From: Amoebidium appalachense
Taxonomy: Eukaryota > Ichthyosporea
DNA length: 64,000 nt
Assembly: GCA_963693365.1 (NCBI GenBank)
Contig: CAVNZM010000013.1
Coordinates: 6,882,001 to 6,946,000, forward strand
Direction: 5' to 3'
Below the pieces are notes generated by a model. That model saw only the letters and a list, made by a program, of their open reading frames with translations, made no database searches and was not told the DNA's origin. The position numbers and the translations under genes were made by a program. This document shows positions 12,631 through 56,836 of this stretch, one piece after another; positions within the stretch are counted from its first letter, which is position 1; every line of letters starts with the position of its first letter.

Positions 12631-13956
12631 GACAATGCATGGACACTTCGCATTGACACCAAGGACCTCCGGATGGACACGGTGACGGAGCCCCGGTTCC
12701 GCGGGTGCAACGGTCGTAACGCTGCAACCGTTCAAGTCAACAGCGATTGGCTTCTGCCGGCTTTGTGGAAACCAATAGGAAAGGGTTGGTGGTGCCGTAT
12801 AGGCCAATCAAATTACCCCAGCAATTCCCCCAACAGTTTGGAACAGGGCTTGTACTGCATGTCCTGGGGTGGGGGTACAGTGCACTGAATTCAGCGGAAC
12901 AGGCGACTGAGCCGAGCTCGAGTGGCGTTCCAGTCTCACCCTCAACACTGTGAAAGGGCCAGGAGAAAATAATGGGTGTTGCTAGACCGTCGACCATGTA
13001 TGAGGAAAGTCCCGTGAGTAGCGAAAACCGATGGCATAGTTCGATGCACCAGGAATAAAAGTCACTTTTTTTGCTCCAGACGCAATCTTGGAACTTGAAG
13101 CCAAACAGGAATCATCTTGAGTCAACCAGTCGATTGGTTGAAGTGTAAGAACACGCGCATCTTTTTCGCTTGAGATTCAACGAACAGAAGCTCAACAATT
13201 GACAAGTTGAAAAAAGATTTACGTTCATTTACCCACCACGCTTGTAAATTAGTCTGTCGTTTCTGCACTAGGATCCTAATCGAAGATGAGAGTTAAAGGT
13301 GCACGGCAGGGGCTGCTGAGGTAAGAAGATCCTGGGTTGCTACTATCAATATAAAGGATAATACCAGAAACAAACGGGGTTACAAGCTCTAGAACTGAAA
13401 TGCTGCGTTTTTGCGTCAGAGGGAAACACACACGCACGCACTACGCCTACACACATACAAGCATGCACATACACTAGTTCATACACACACCCGAACACAC
13501 ACCAGCCCAGCCACACCCACCATCCCACCCACACACCCACACCCACACATGCACACGCATACACACACACGCACACATACACACATAGCAAGCACACGAA
13601 CACATACAGCCCGTTTAAATTCTCTAGACAAACCAAGTAAAGAGGGACGTGACGGAAGGGACTGCAAGTATTCTTCTGTGCATTCGGTGCATCTGTGGAC
13701 GCTCAACCACTGACATGCATAGAAGCACTTGTTTGTGCACACCTTTAGATCTCACTAACATGGGCACATCCACAAACATTCACTTTCGCACAGGCACACA
13801 CATAGATACCTGCCCATACACTCAGCCGCACACGTACAAGAATACACACGAGCTGGTAACCTTGGGAACACACACTTTAGTCAACACATGTCTTCCCGTG
13901 AGGAACATAGCAGAGATGTTTACACGAGTCTTACCTTTTCGTTCCTGGTTCTACAG
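11138..13956. other. Spacer between the CH gene and the K+ channel gene
   Basis: No coding exon is recognised. A possible AATAAA polyadenylation signal for the CH gene lies at 12133-12138, about 1 kb after its stop. A C-tract followed by an A-tract sits at 12280-12344. A T-tract followed by several G-tracts occupies about 12450-12630. From 12640 to 13400 the DNA is ordinary mixed sequence with ATTGG and CCAAT pentamers (near 12745, 12770 and 12803) that could belong to the channel promoter. From 13430 to 13870 there is imperfect CA repeat. Confidence 0.5.
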
Positions 13957-14159
13957 CAGCACCAGGCTGTACACCACATTAGAAGATCTGGAAGAAGAAT
14001 CCACAGATGACTCGGGGGGTGAGGAGATGGAGGCCATTGTGCCTAGACGCACGGCCTCGGGGAGGATGAATGATGTGCAAACCGAGGAGGCACAGAAGTT
14101 GGCGCTGAAAACGAAGAAAAGACCTCATGCTGCAGATGCTGCAGCAACTCAGAGAGAAC
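13957..14159 (+). other. Candidate 5' exon or leader of the K+ channel gene
   Basis: A 203-nt open stretch lies between a TTCTACAG acceptor and a GTGCGT donor that runs into poly-C, a layout common in this window. One frame encodes an acidic, soluble segment (LEDLEEESTDDSGGEEMEAI) and leaves phase 1. Another frame has ATG at 14127 followed by MLQMLQQLREN and leaves phase 0. Only the second joins in phase, through a weak candidate exon at 14939-14994, to the first secure channel exon. The first could join directly by using the alternative acceptor at 15915, but would leave S1 too short. Which frame is coding is undecided. Confidence 0.35.
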
Positions 14160-14183
14160 GTGCGTGCCCTCCCCCTCCCCCTC

Positions 14184-14214
<31 letters not shown>

Positions 14215-14294
14215 AAAAAAAAAAGAAAGAAAAACACATACACACACACACACACACACATCCTTTTTCCCTCGAATTTTTCCATCTAATACCC

Positions 14295-14332
<38 letters not shown>

Positions 14333-14469
14333 CCCCGCCCCTACCCCCTGCCCCTTCCCGCCCCGACACACAAATTTCGCTCTCCGTCCCACCCCCCCCC
14401 CCCCCCCCAAAAAAAAAAAAAAAAAAAAAAAACCCAGCAGGAAAGGTAGCAGAGACGGACACATGGGAT

Positions 14470-14663
<194 letters not shown>

Positions 14664-14938
14664 GGGCGGGGGGAAGGGGGGAGGGGGGAAGGGGGAGGGG
14701 GAAGGGGGGGGGGGGAGAGGGGAGAAGGGCAAATAGTGGGAAGAGTGTGTAAGTGTCCTGAAGGAGGAAAGACGTCTGATATACCCATTAGATATTCCCA
14801 TATGATATACTTAATTTTCAATAACATTTTTACTTACTCAATGAATGCATTCATTCTGAAATACGCTTGCTACATTACTTTAAATACTATTTTGTATCAT
14901 TCTCCATAAACTCCATCAATATACTCTTTTCGAACCAG

Positions 14939-14994
14939 CAGCATATAATCATTTTATATGGCCAGCTATCACCATTACTCCGCTTTGTTGCTTT
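14939..14994 (+). other. Possible exon for the N-terminal half of channel S1
   Basis: This 56-nt segment follows a CTTTTCGAACCAG acceptor and precedes a weak GTTACT donor. Read in phase 0 it gives the hydrophobic LYGQLSPLLRFVA and leaves phase 2, which matches the exon at 15908 (VAACVLYIAETYY). Together they would form one transmembrane helix, as expected for S1. Support is phase and hydrophobicity only, not homology. Confidence 0.25.
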
Positions 14995-15316
14995 GTTACT
15001 ATTTATTTAGTTTTTAATCCTATTTCTGTAGTCACATTTGGATGATACTAATTGCATTAAATCGCGGGTTAAACCTGACAATTGGCGGGAGCAGGGGTAG
15101 CGCTGTTCATGAGGGGGGGACCAAGCAGGGGCTGTTGTACAACCAGGTGCAGATAGTCGTGAGGTGGGTGGTCACGTGATGACACACCCACGTGCACGTA
15201 CATGCGCAGGCACAGGCACACATGTACACTCACATGAGCTCACCTGCGTGCGCTTGCCGATGGCTGCTCGCGTGTACACGTGCAGCCAAACACAGAGACA
15301 CATAAATGCGTGCACA

Positions 15317-15381
<65 letters not shown>

Positions 15382-15489
15382 CCACAAGCATGCATGCACA
15401 GGCACACACATATGTTTACCTGTATGCCAATCCACACAAAACACAGACACAGAAACAATAAACACACACAAACATACAACCCTCTTGCC

Positions 15490-15521
<32 letters not shown>

Positions 15522-15733
15522 ACACACGTACATACGTGCAAACAAACACTATGTAGTACATGCGTGACCTGTGCTCAAGCACACACCCTGGACCACATAC
15601 GTGTTGACCTGTTGTATGCCCACTCATACTTTTAGATCCACGCACATGTGCCGGGCTGTTACATTCCTCCCTTCCCTCTCTCCCCTTTCCTTCTCCCCCC
15701 CCCCCTCCCCCCCCCCCTCCCCTGCAGCTTCCT

Positions 15734-15770
<37 letters not shown>

Positions 15771-15846
15771 TCTTTCCCTTGGTTCCATGTCTCCCACCGA
15801 CTAATGCACACACACCTCCCAACCCCCAACTGCCCCCCCCTCCCCC

Positions 15847-15897
<51 letters not shown>

Positions 15898-15907
15898 ACA
15901 CACACAG

Positions 15908-39234
<23,327 letters not shown>

Positions 39235-39544
39235 GCGTGTATAGTCATGGGGTGTTTGAAAACAACCACACGTATGTAAAAAAGACGTTGAACGTTAAAT
39301 ACCCGGTTTTGTGTTTTAGAAGTCGAAAGTCTGTTAGTTTTTGGTTGAGTTTGTTTATTATTTCTTCCGAATGCTTGTTTTTACACCTGCTTTCAAAAAC
39401 TGGCGTAGTGAAATGAAAACGAAGATAACGTGTGACACACAGAGACACACACAGAAATATTAATGCATGCGTGCACACATTGTCACTCCCGACAAACACG
39501 CCCAATGACACACACACACACGCACACACACACACACGCACACG

Positions 39545-39616
<72 letters not shown>

Positions 39617-39858
39617 GGGACAGCCGAGACTGGAGCCCTTTCAATATGTGTAATTTCAAGCGTAAAAATGCTTTGAGCATATGAACTAAGACCTTGTATA
39701 TACTAGTCTCTAGCAATAGGTAATGAATGCATTATAAAGAATGAATGTGGATTGTCATTTGATGCTCGCCTTTTTTTTATACGCAATGCTGACAGTCAAT
39801 CACGTGATGTCGTGTTTAGGAGGTCCTTCTTGATTGGTCCTCGCACCACTAATATGCT

Positions 39859-39864
39859 AATAAA
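39859..39864 (+). promoter_or_regulatory. Possible polyadenylation signal of the channel gene
   Basis: AATAAA lies 625 nt after the channel stop codon, in sequence free of microsatellites. The 3' UTR in between holds a CA repeat at 39548-39613. Position and motif only. Confidence 0.3.
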
Positions 39865-40149
39865 GCAAAAGACGATATACGCCACATGTTTAATATTTGC
39901 ACATAGCCCAGCCCCAAAAGCTGTTCGTGAACACTCAACTCCCTGAAGTCGGTTTGCTTTGGTGATGTGTATGAGCACACGTGCGGGAAAAAAAAAAAAA
40001 GTTCGAATAGATGATATTCAAGTTGTGCCCCCCCCCCCCCCCCCTTCCTCCCCCCTCCCCCCTTCGTGGGGTCACATGCATGGGCCAATATTGCCGTACG
40101 ATAACCCCCATTTTTTATTTGATTTTGGTAGGGGACTGAGCATTTTTTT

Positions 40150-40192
<43 letters not shown>

Positions 40193-40873
40193 AGGGGGGG
40201 GAGGGGAAAGGGGGGGGGGGAGGTAAGTGGACAGCGAAGTACACGGTTGTTTACAATGCACACATGCGTAGGTACATGGTATTATTGTTCTTAGCTGCGA
40301 CCACATGCATGATTGAAATGATGTAAAGCCTTGAATTCAGTCACCGATGATCAACAAGTTACTACTGAAACTATTCAGTTTGAGTATAACTCCACAAGGC
40401 TGATTACCTTTTCAATTAGAGCTACTAAGGGCCTATTGGCGCTATAGCTATACTTAGGACATCGTCCTCTAGTATACATACGGTGTCCATGTAATCCTAC
40501 CCTCAAATACATCACCCATGTTGGTTGACTGTTACAGTAGGTCGCATTCATTAACTTCAATTTAAAAAGCCCTCGTGCGTTCTCATGAAAAGTTTGTCAA
40601 ATACACTCATAAACAGAGCCAATCGTAATCCATACACATTTACATATCCACTCGTGTCCAGTGAACCCCCCCCCCCCCCCCTCCCCACCCTTCCTCCGGA
40701 TCCCCAGGTTGAGCTAGTACGGAGGGGTAATGGGAGGGGCACCTCCCCTTATTACATTTAGATTATATGCTGCAGATTTGGAAAGGAAAAGGGGGGGAAT
40801 AATCAGGTAATAACTCGAAACCCAAGTAGTCTGAGAGTCACCGCGTTCAGACAATGACTCTGAGGATCATAAA

Positions 40874-40946
<73 letters not shown>

Positions 40947-41275
40947 TCCAACAACATTTCGAAACATAGACTGCTCAACGTAATGGACGACGTCATGCAA
41001 AGCTTTGGAGAAGAATGGTGACCAGTTCTCCTCTTTTTATTATATGTACACGGCCAGCTAAGTTCAAAATTCACATTCTTAAATCAGAACACCTCCACCT
41101 TCTCTCATCTTCTTGGGCTGCAACTTCTGTAACCTGTAACCTGTATTCAGAACCTGCCAAGACAAGATTCAAGTTATTACCAGAAAAAAGGGAACCCAGC
41201 TCTATATATCTATTGCTTGGTCAGTTCTTTTGCTTGTTAGGCTTGGTTAACTTGAAATTGGACAAAAATCCAAGT
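39865..41275. other. Non-coding spacer
   Basis: No coding exon recognised. It holds a C-tract at 40028-40043, a large G-tract at 40151-40220 and a composite C-tract plus A-tract at 40875-40944. The rest is mixed-composition DNA of moderate AT content. Confidence 0.5.
40875..40944. repeat. Composite C-tract plus A-tract
   Basis: About 34 C, then GG, then about 34 A. Confidence 0.9.
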
Positions 41276-41525
41276 TGAAGAGCTCTTTTACTTAAAAAAA
41301 TTACCACAACAATTCTAAGACTTCATTAACAGTTCTTTTACTTGAAAAACTACCACAACAATTCTTCACTATGCAGTTGAAGAGTTCTTTTACTTAAAAA
41401 AAAACTATTACACAACAATTCTTTATTAGTTGAAGAGTTCTTTTACTTGAAAATACGACTACACAACAATTCTTTACTAGTTGAAGAGTTCTTTACTCAA
41501 AAAAACTATCACAACAGTTCTTCAC
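41276..41525. repeat. Degenerate tandem repeat, period about 55-65 bp
   Basis: Four to five copies of a unit reading approximately GTTGAAGAGTTCTTTTAC, an A-run, then a CAACAATTCTT block. Copies differ by substitutions and small indels. The array ends at the stop codon of the cysteine-rich pseudogene on the minus strand. Confidence 0.7.
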
Positions 41526-41879
41526 ACAGTTTGCTGCAAAACGTACTCCTCAAAACTTCTTTCTTCAGTCCGGAGGTTGTAATGGGCCATGCACTCGTCA
41601 GTGCAGTCTTCAAGAGCCATTTCATTTCTCATCTTCATAAGTCTCGCCTTGGTTCGTCTGTGCACATGGTGCTTCGCTTGGGCGTCGTTGGCATGCTTTT
41701 CTTGCATGCAGGCCCGACAACACTTAGGGGCCGCATAAGGCCTGCCTCCAGAGGGTGCTCCACCAAGGATGTGTCTTCACACTTGATCACCGTGCACATC
41801 TCGTCGACCTCTGCTTGGACGGGCAGGGTGGGAAGGAGGAGGGCGACGGCGAGGGGGAGAAGGGGCAAAGGAACTTCAT
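41522..41879 (-). pseudogene. Broken gene for a small secreted cysteine-rich protein, VWC-like
   Basis: On the minus strand an ATG at 41879 in good context (GTCATGAAG) is followed, after a frame change, by a hydrophobic core PLPLLPLAVALLLPTLPVQA typical of a signal peptide. Then comes CTVIKCEDTSL and, after a second frame change, APKCCRACM. The spacing of single Cys, KC and CC-x-x-C resembles a von Willebrand type C motif. The same frame continues through KARLMKMRNEMALEDCTDEC to a stop at 41522-41524. The frame changes could instead be tiny introns or assembly errors. The last segment is about 85% identical in DNA to 45045-45110 on the other strand. Function unknown. Confidence 0.45.
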
Positions 41880-42904
41880 GACTATGGTGTAACGTTGGAT
41901 GCTTGATGCAGCCTATAGTGAAAATAACCGGTCTGTGGAAACAGTCCTTGTCTTGGCACAATTACACTATGCCAGGCCGCGCTAAGCCCTGACAGCCGAG
42001 ATGCATGTCATGATGAAAATCTCGGGCTCACTACTAAACTTCAAGCAAAGTTCTTACCTTTGGAGAGTACAAGCTTAAGTGCTTTGGATAGTCACCACAC
42101 ACCACCCTCAACTAGATGTGCCCACGCAACCACGGCCATCTAGAGACTCTCTAGATGGCCGTGCCACGCAACGCATGCACAAACAGCAATAGACCATACA
42201 GCACGATATATATAGCCGAAGTATGTGAAACAGCATGAAGTCAAAGGTCGCTCATAATCATATTCCATGACTTCGTACATAACGTGTTCGACATCCCGCA
42301 GGAAGAGTGACGTCTGTCTGGCTGTAGTACTACATATGTGTGTCATATGCATACGTTCACTAATCAGCTTTGTACATGTACGTGGACCTAGCTGGCAGAT
42401 GATTGCAGGTGCACAATTACTGCCCCTTGTAAAGATCATTTTGGGCTGGTAGTGCCTGATGCACTGCCTATTTTTAGTGCTGAAACCCTGAGGACATGAC
42501 ACCTATAAGTCTACTGACTGTATATGACTGAGTGCACCGTGTTCACATGTGTGCTGTCGCTGTGCCTTTGTGCATGCCATGACCACCAGACGGTGAAGCT
42601 TCGAATTCTGCCCTCCTCCAGAGCTCGAAATTCTGAACTTTGAAGCCCCGTTTCGCATTTTTGGCCCCCGTACATAAATGTCTGTCGTATAAATCAGCTG
42701 CGTGATTATAACACTGTATGAAAAGAACAAGTAATATTTTACCTCTTAGGACTTGTTTCCCCCGGGTACACTTCATTCGCACATCCCGGGGCCCTACCCC
42801 ACCTATTTTGTATTACATTCCCCGGGCCCCAGGACCGTCCGCGACAGTCACACCGTCCTAACAGTTCGAATCGAACCCTGCGCAACGCTCGGCGAGCGTC
42901 AGTA

Positions 42905-42950
42905 AATTTTTATCACACTGGTATGCATCTGGGCCAAATTTTAACCCACC
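42905..42950 (+). repeat. Short direct repeat shared with 44952-44995
   Basis: About 45 bp beginning TTTTTATCACACTGG and ending CAAATTTTAACCCAC recurs at 44952-44995 in the same orientation with a few differences. It may be part of a dispersed element. Confidence 0.6.
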
Positions 42951-42974
42951 CTGTGTCAGCTACTGCAATGCATC

Positions 42975-43615
42975 ATGGACTTCATGGTATGCATATGCGG
43001 GCTATGTCAGTGGCAGTCGAACTTGGTGTGTCCCATTCCGAGATATCCTTTTAAATACTTATCTCCTTTATTTTTCTCTTCTACTAGTTATCAGCAGTAT
43101 GTTACTTGGTTTCATACTCAATATCCTTTGCTTCATCGTTGTGATAAAGAGATATATCATGGTAGGGCTCTTGAGCCTGTGCTTCGTTTTATATTAGCGA
43201 CTCGTCTATTTTCTTTACAATCGTTGTGTAAATTAGCTACTTATATTTTTATATTTATCCTTCCACTCGTAAACCTACCACACTTACCGATTTTGCAATT
43301 CTAACCCCTCCTTGTGATATATATTGGAAATGTTTATTTTGGCGCTGTAACCTTTGTTTCCATAAATGTTTCGTGTGTTTGTGCCACTTTTGTGCAGAAC
43401 CTTTTTCTCGTAAACACTTGGATAGATGTATTTATTTATCTCAGATTATTCCGTTAGAAATTAGAAGACTGGCTTATTTAGATAATCCACATATTAGCGT
43501 CTATTGACTATCTGTTGAACCACGGTATGTTTAACGAGTTTTCTAGGGTGTATGATTATTTAAGTCTGTTATCTCCTCCGTATCCGAGAGTGAGGGCTTT
43601 TGTATTTTTTTTCTT
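42975..43615 (+). mobile_element. Decayed non-LTR retrotransposon-like 3' fragment (plus strand)
   Basis: Around 43313-43507 one frame gives DIYWKCLFWRCNLCFH, then CHFCAEPFSRKHLDRC, a C-x2-C-x7-H-x3-C knuckle like those after reverse transcriptase in LINE-type elements. A one-base shift is needed to continue into SIDYLLNHGMFNEF and YDYLSLLSPP. The region is AT-rich and free of microsatellites, unlike its surroundings. It is homologous to the minus-strand fragment at 43684-44775. Too damaged to be active. Confidence 0.5.
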
Positions 43616-43683
43616 TTGACTGGATTTATTCGACGGAAAGATATGCAAGTATGCACGGCATACTGAGAAGACAATAAAAAACT

Positions 43684-44775
43684 TCACGAGTTATCCAGTA
43701 ACAAGTGCATACTGAGATACCTGAACACTGTGTGAAAATCGTATAAATACTCAATGTGACGACCAACAGAATTCAACAAAAAGTCTAAAGTGTTCACATT
43801 GCCAGCTAGTGTAGCAGACACCCGTAAGAGGTAGAACGCGACATAAAAACTCCCACCTATCAACATGCTTGCGATTAGAAAGTTCAGCACAAAAGTGGCA
43901 CCAGCGGCGATGAAAACAAGAATTACAACGCCACTGCACAACTTCCCAGGCAATATCAACACTAGACCACCATACAGACTTATCTACTAGGGTGGTATCC
44001 ATACGTACAGCAATATCCTGCCAAAGCTCCCAAAAAGCGATAATGATCAGTACGGTGTTGCCTAAGGAACATAACACATGCCGACTGAGTTTTACCTTTG
44101 ATTTCTCTATCTGAACGAGAAAGAAACTTATACTGCGTATGCTAATAACGCGAAAAGGCAGAAAAAAAAGGAAGAGAAAAGAAAGAGGGAGTGAGATAGC
44201 GAGAGGAAGAATCAGGTTGAAAGAGGGTAGGCTGAGGACATTCAGAAGTAGCGTTGGTGAATCGGGGGGGAAGAGGGATGGAGGGAGGGGGGGGGGAAAG
44301 AAAGCATAAAGAGGGTGACCATCAGGTATCCTAACTAAATGAAAACATAAACGAAGAGACAATTCCTCCATACGACAAACAGCAGACGACAATCCAAACA
44401 TACTTAATAAGGGAGGCACAAACCGAGCACGAAACAAAGTGCGCAGCTGCAGCGCAGTACCCTGAAAATCGTCGAACTCTTTCAGCGCCATGGTGCACGG
44501 CCGCCTCGCGAGGTGGGGCGCAGGCCAACAGCGGAAGTCCATATTCGAAAGTCGGCCGTAAAAAAGTTTTATAGTAGAGAAGAAGGTTCGCAGGATATGG
44601 ATCACAGACTCCCGTTGAAACATATTTTCTTCTCCGAGATATCGGTGATATCTCGATGGCTTCTATTTTGCTGAGCATATCAATAAAGTCATTATAAAAA
44701 AAGAATTTTACATCCTGTTGATAACACCATTCGTATGCGCACATTCCAATTTGCAATCTGTTGGCACCGAGCTCT
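43684..44775 (-). mobile_element. Decayed non-LTR retrotransposon-like fragment (minus strand)
   Basis: Reading down the minus strand: NRLQIGMCAYEWCYQQDVKF, then NLLLYYKTFLRPTFEYGLPL, resembling the conserved C-terminal RT block (Y-K-x-x-x-R-P-x-x-E-Y-G). After a frame change comes ALKEFDDFQGTALQLRTLF and ELSLRLCFHLVRIPDGHP, like the post-RT region. Further on is WRCNSCFH and CHFCAELSNRKHVDR, which matches the knuckle of the plus-strand copy, then LDFLLNS and FRYLSM after another frame change. The two frame breaks show it is dead. Family not identified; similarity judged by eye. Confidence 0.5.
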
Positions 44776-45017
44776 AGTGTAAAGCTATGTATATAAAAGT
44801 ATTGCTTACCCCATGAAGCCCCCTGAAGGACTAACGGGGACACAATATACATGTACAATGTGCATAAGGAGAGCTTGGTGTGTGCGTGTGCCGTGTGTGT
44901 GCACATGTTTTGATGTGGGTGGCTGTGTCCTGCCCTCCTCCACAAAGTTTCATTTTTATCACACTGGCATGCACCCGGGACAAATTTTAACCCACACGCA
45001 CAGCCACTCATTTCAAG

Positions 45018-45199
45018 TATGCAAGTACTACACCAAGCCTACTAAGGCGAGACTTTTTAAGATGAGAAAGGCCATGGCTCTTGAAGACTGCACTGATGAC
45101 TGCTTGGCCAACAATGAATCAGAGGAAGACATAGTTGAGGATTATATTGGAACTCAAAACTGCGTCATGGATTGCTGTAAGAGGTTTAACAAGTATTAG
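45018..45199 (+). CDS. Terminal exon of a small cysteine-rich protein, paralogue of 41522-41879
   Basis: Open from a possible TTTCAAG acceptor to the TAG at 45197-45199. It encodes KARLFKMRKAMALEDCTDDC and ends NCVMDCCKRFNKY, with Cys as C-x3-C and C-x3-CC. The first part matches the minus-strand pseudogene nearly residue for residue, so this is a duplicated family. No signal-peptide exon was found upstream. It may be a remnant. No known domain recognised. Confidence 0.4.
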
Positions 45200-45762
45200 A
45201 ACTCGTCACCTTGCGGGGAAATTACACTAGTGTTTACTCACGTGGTGATGTGATGCATATGAGCTGGCTTTACTAATAGGTGGCGGTAGTTATTGCTTAT
45301 AGCAACTCGAGCAATAACAGGAGGAGGAGGTCTTATATTATGTACGTAAAGTAAATATACTTAGCTAGCCGATCACATAGAATAGGAAATACCTACGTTT
45401 GGAAAGACAACGATCGCGCACATCAACCTAGCACGACTCAGAACAGACAGATAGTGTCTCAGGCAGAAAAGACAACCGATGTGTGGAACAAACGTGTGTT
45501 CGATCCCGCAACTTCTAGCTGCTTGGTGGAGCTGGGTGAACACACGGTAAAGACGGTAAGGTATATGTCGAGGCCCGATGCCAAAAGTTAAAAAAAATTC
45601 AATACAAGGGTCCCTGTGTGAACACGGGGACGTCAGATTCGACCTAGGCTAAGTCTTGTTGGGCTATTTTTCATTTCAAAGGAATGGAGGGGAAGGGAGA
45701 GGAGCTATGTAAGGTAGTAGAAGCCCTGGCGAGTTCCAGCTCCCCCCCCCCCCCCCCCCCTT

Positions 45763-45793
<31 letters not shown>

Positions 45794-45885
45794 TAAGGGG
45801 GAAGAAAATACCGGTACCCCAACCCCCTATTAGTAACTGGAGGGGTGGGGGTGCCATGATGTATGATGACACATGCACACACACG

Positions 45886-45926
<41 letters not shown>

Positions 45927-46083
45927 ACACGAGACGCACACACGCACACGACATGCGCACACGCACACATACATACGCACACACCCACACACACACCACC
46001 CACAATTTTGCACACACCTACACACACGTTGCAGTGACACACACACACACAAAACACACACACACACACATACACACACACAC

Positions 46084-46159
<76 letters not shown>

Positions 46160-47137
46160 GGAAGAGAGAGAGCGAGAAAGAGAAACCTGTACGTACGAAC
46201 ATTCAGATACACATACACTCAAACACAAACCATGGGCAGTCTCTTTACAGTGAAAGTATATGGGTTCAAAGCCCAGCAGCGTTAATTTTAACTTCTAGTT
46301 TACAATCGTTCATCCAAGGAAATGTATCCCGGTGTTAAACTGAAAGTGGAGTAATATGCATTTGTTCAACAATAGGCGTGACAGTACCGCATGCCTCTTA
46401 AGTAAGCAGGTGTCTGTGTGTGTCTGTGTGTTTGTGTGTGTGTGTGTGTGCGTGCGCGCGCGCATGTGTGTGTGTGTGCCTGTGGTGTACGTTTGTGTGT
46501 CTGTGTGTGAATTTGCACCGATGTGTCTACAACATTTAACATGCTCAGGTTTGTGTGGGATATATGCTGTGCGTCGCTGTATGTGTACATGCGCAAAGTG
46601 CGCAGCTATGATGTGGTATATATGCATGGTATGTATGCCATGTACACCTAAATGTGCACATACGTCTGTTATGAATGCGATGCACACGCGTGTGCGTGTA
46701 TGTGAGTAGCATGTACGAGTGCTTACATATCTGACTAATACGTGCGCATATGTGTAGTTCAAAGGGATGCGCAAATAGGCACGCACTAACCATGTGTATT
46801 TCTTCTCCTTTTGATGTCACAGGACCGGGAAGGGAGAGCGCTAACATAGGAGAGTATACCTATCCGATATCACAGCTTTGACTACAAGAATAGGAATTAA
46901 TGATTGGAATCAACAGGTCTTTTGCACTTCAAAAAACAAAGTCTATGTCTTAACTTTCATCAGCTATCCCCTTACATTCCCACGCCCGATACTCCCTTTT
47001 TAGGAAACGTTCAATATAGCGTGATCGAGGTTGAATGGGCTGGGATAGTGTTGGGGCAGTTGGAATTTTTTGCTGGCACCGGCGGCTATGGCAGGTTCAT
47101 GAACGCTCGTACCTGTGTGTGTGTATTGTGTGTGTGT

Positions 47138-47181
<44 letters not shown>

Positions 47182-47372
47182 GGGTGGGAGGGAGGGATCC
47201 GGAGAGGATAAGAGTGTAAAGGGTCGTATTGAAAAGAGTAAACCACAAAGCACTTTACACAAGAAAGATAATAATGCATCTGTGACGATGTGGGCTGATC
47301 ATTCAGAGGTGTGTGTGTGTTTGTTTGTTTGTTTGTGTGTGAATGTGTGTGTGTGTGTGTATGCGTGTGTAT

Positions 47373-47405
<33 letters not shown>

Positions 47406-47806
47406 GTGTGTGCGTGTGTGTTTGTGCCCCCCCACACAATCATTTGTGGAGGGGATGGGAGAGGGTGTGTGTATGTGTGCGTGTGGGGGGTGGGGGGGGG
47501 GGGGGGGGGGGTTACAACGAACGAAAAAAAAAATCACAAAGGATAACCAAAAGCATTACGCTAGAGAGACCATACCCACAGGACGAACACTATAACCAGA
47601 GCCCATGACCCTCGAGAGGGGAGGGGGAGGGGAAGAGAGACCAAGGTAGGGTAGGGGGTGGGGGGGAGGGAGAGGGAGGAAGGAAGGAAGGGAGGAAGGG
47701 AAGAAGGAAGGGAGGGAGGGAAGGAGGGAGACAGAGAGGAATGGAAAGAAGGGGGAGGGGGGAAGGGAGGGAGGGAGGGAGGGAGAGAGGTGGCTGGGGG
47801 GTATAC
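45200..47806. other. Spacer that must hold the 3' end of the RhoGEF gene
   Basis: Contains C/T/G homopolymers at 45742-45793, a CA then GA repeat at 45889-46150, TG repeats near 46410-46510 and 47340-47430, a G-tract at 47138-47180 and purine-rich GGGA repeats at 47625-47790. The last RhoGEF exon is expected here on the minus strand. Two short candidates keep frame: one giving RNAFGYPL then stop (47550-47576) and one giving SKL then stop (46875-46886). Neither is convincing. Confidence 0.4.
45889..46150. repeat. (CA)n then (GA)n compound microsatellite
   Basis: Imperfect CA repeat to about 46083, then about 65 bp of GA. Confidence 0.9.

Positions 47807-56836
<9,030 letters not shown>

Noticed and set aside
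12390-12810. Open frames of poly-Pro, poly-Gly, poly-Lys and poly-Phe
   Set aside because: Translation of C, G, A and T homopolymers; open on both strands.
41447-41881. 144-codon plus-strand open frame
   Set aside because: It is antisense to the cysteine-rich pseudogene, whose signal-peptide-like and Cys motifs lie on the minus strand.
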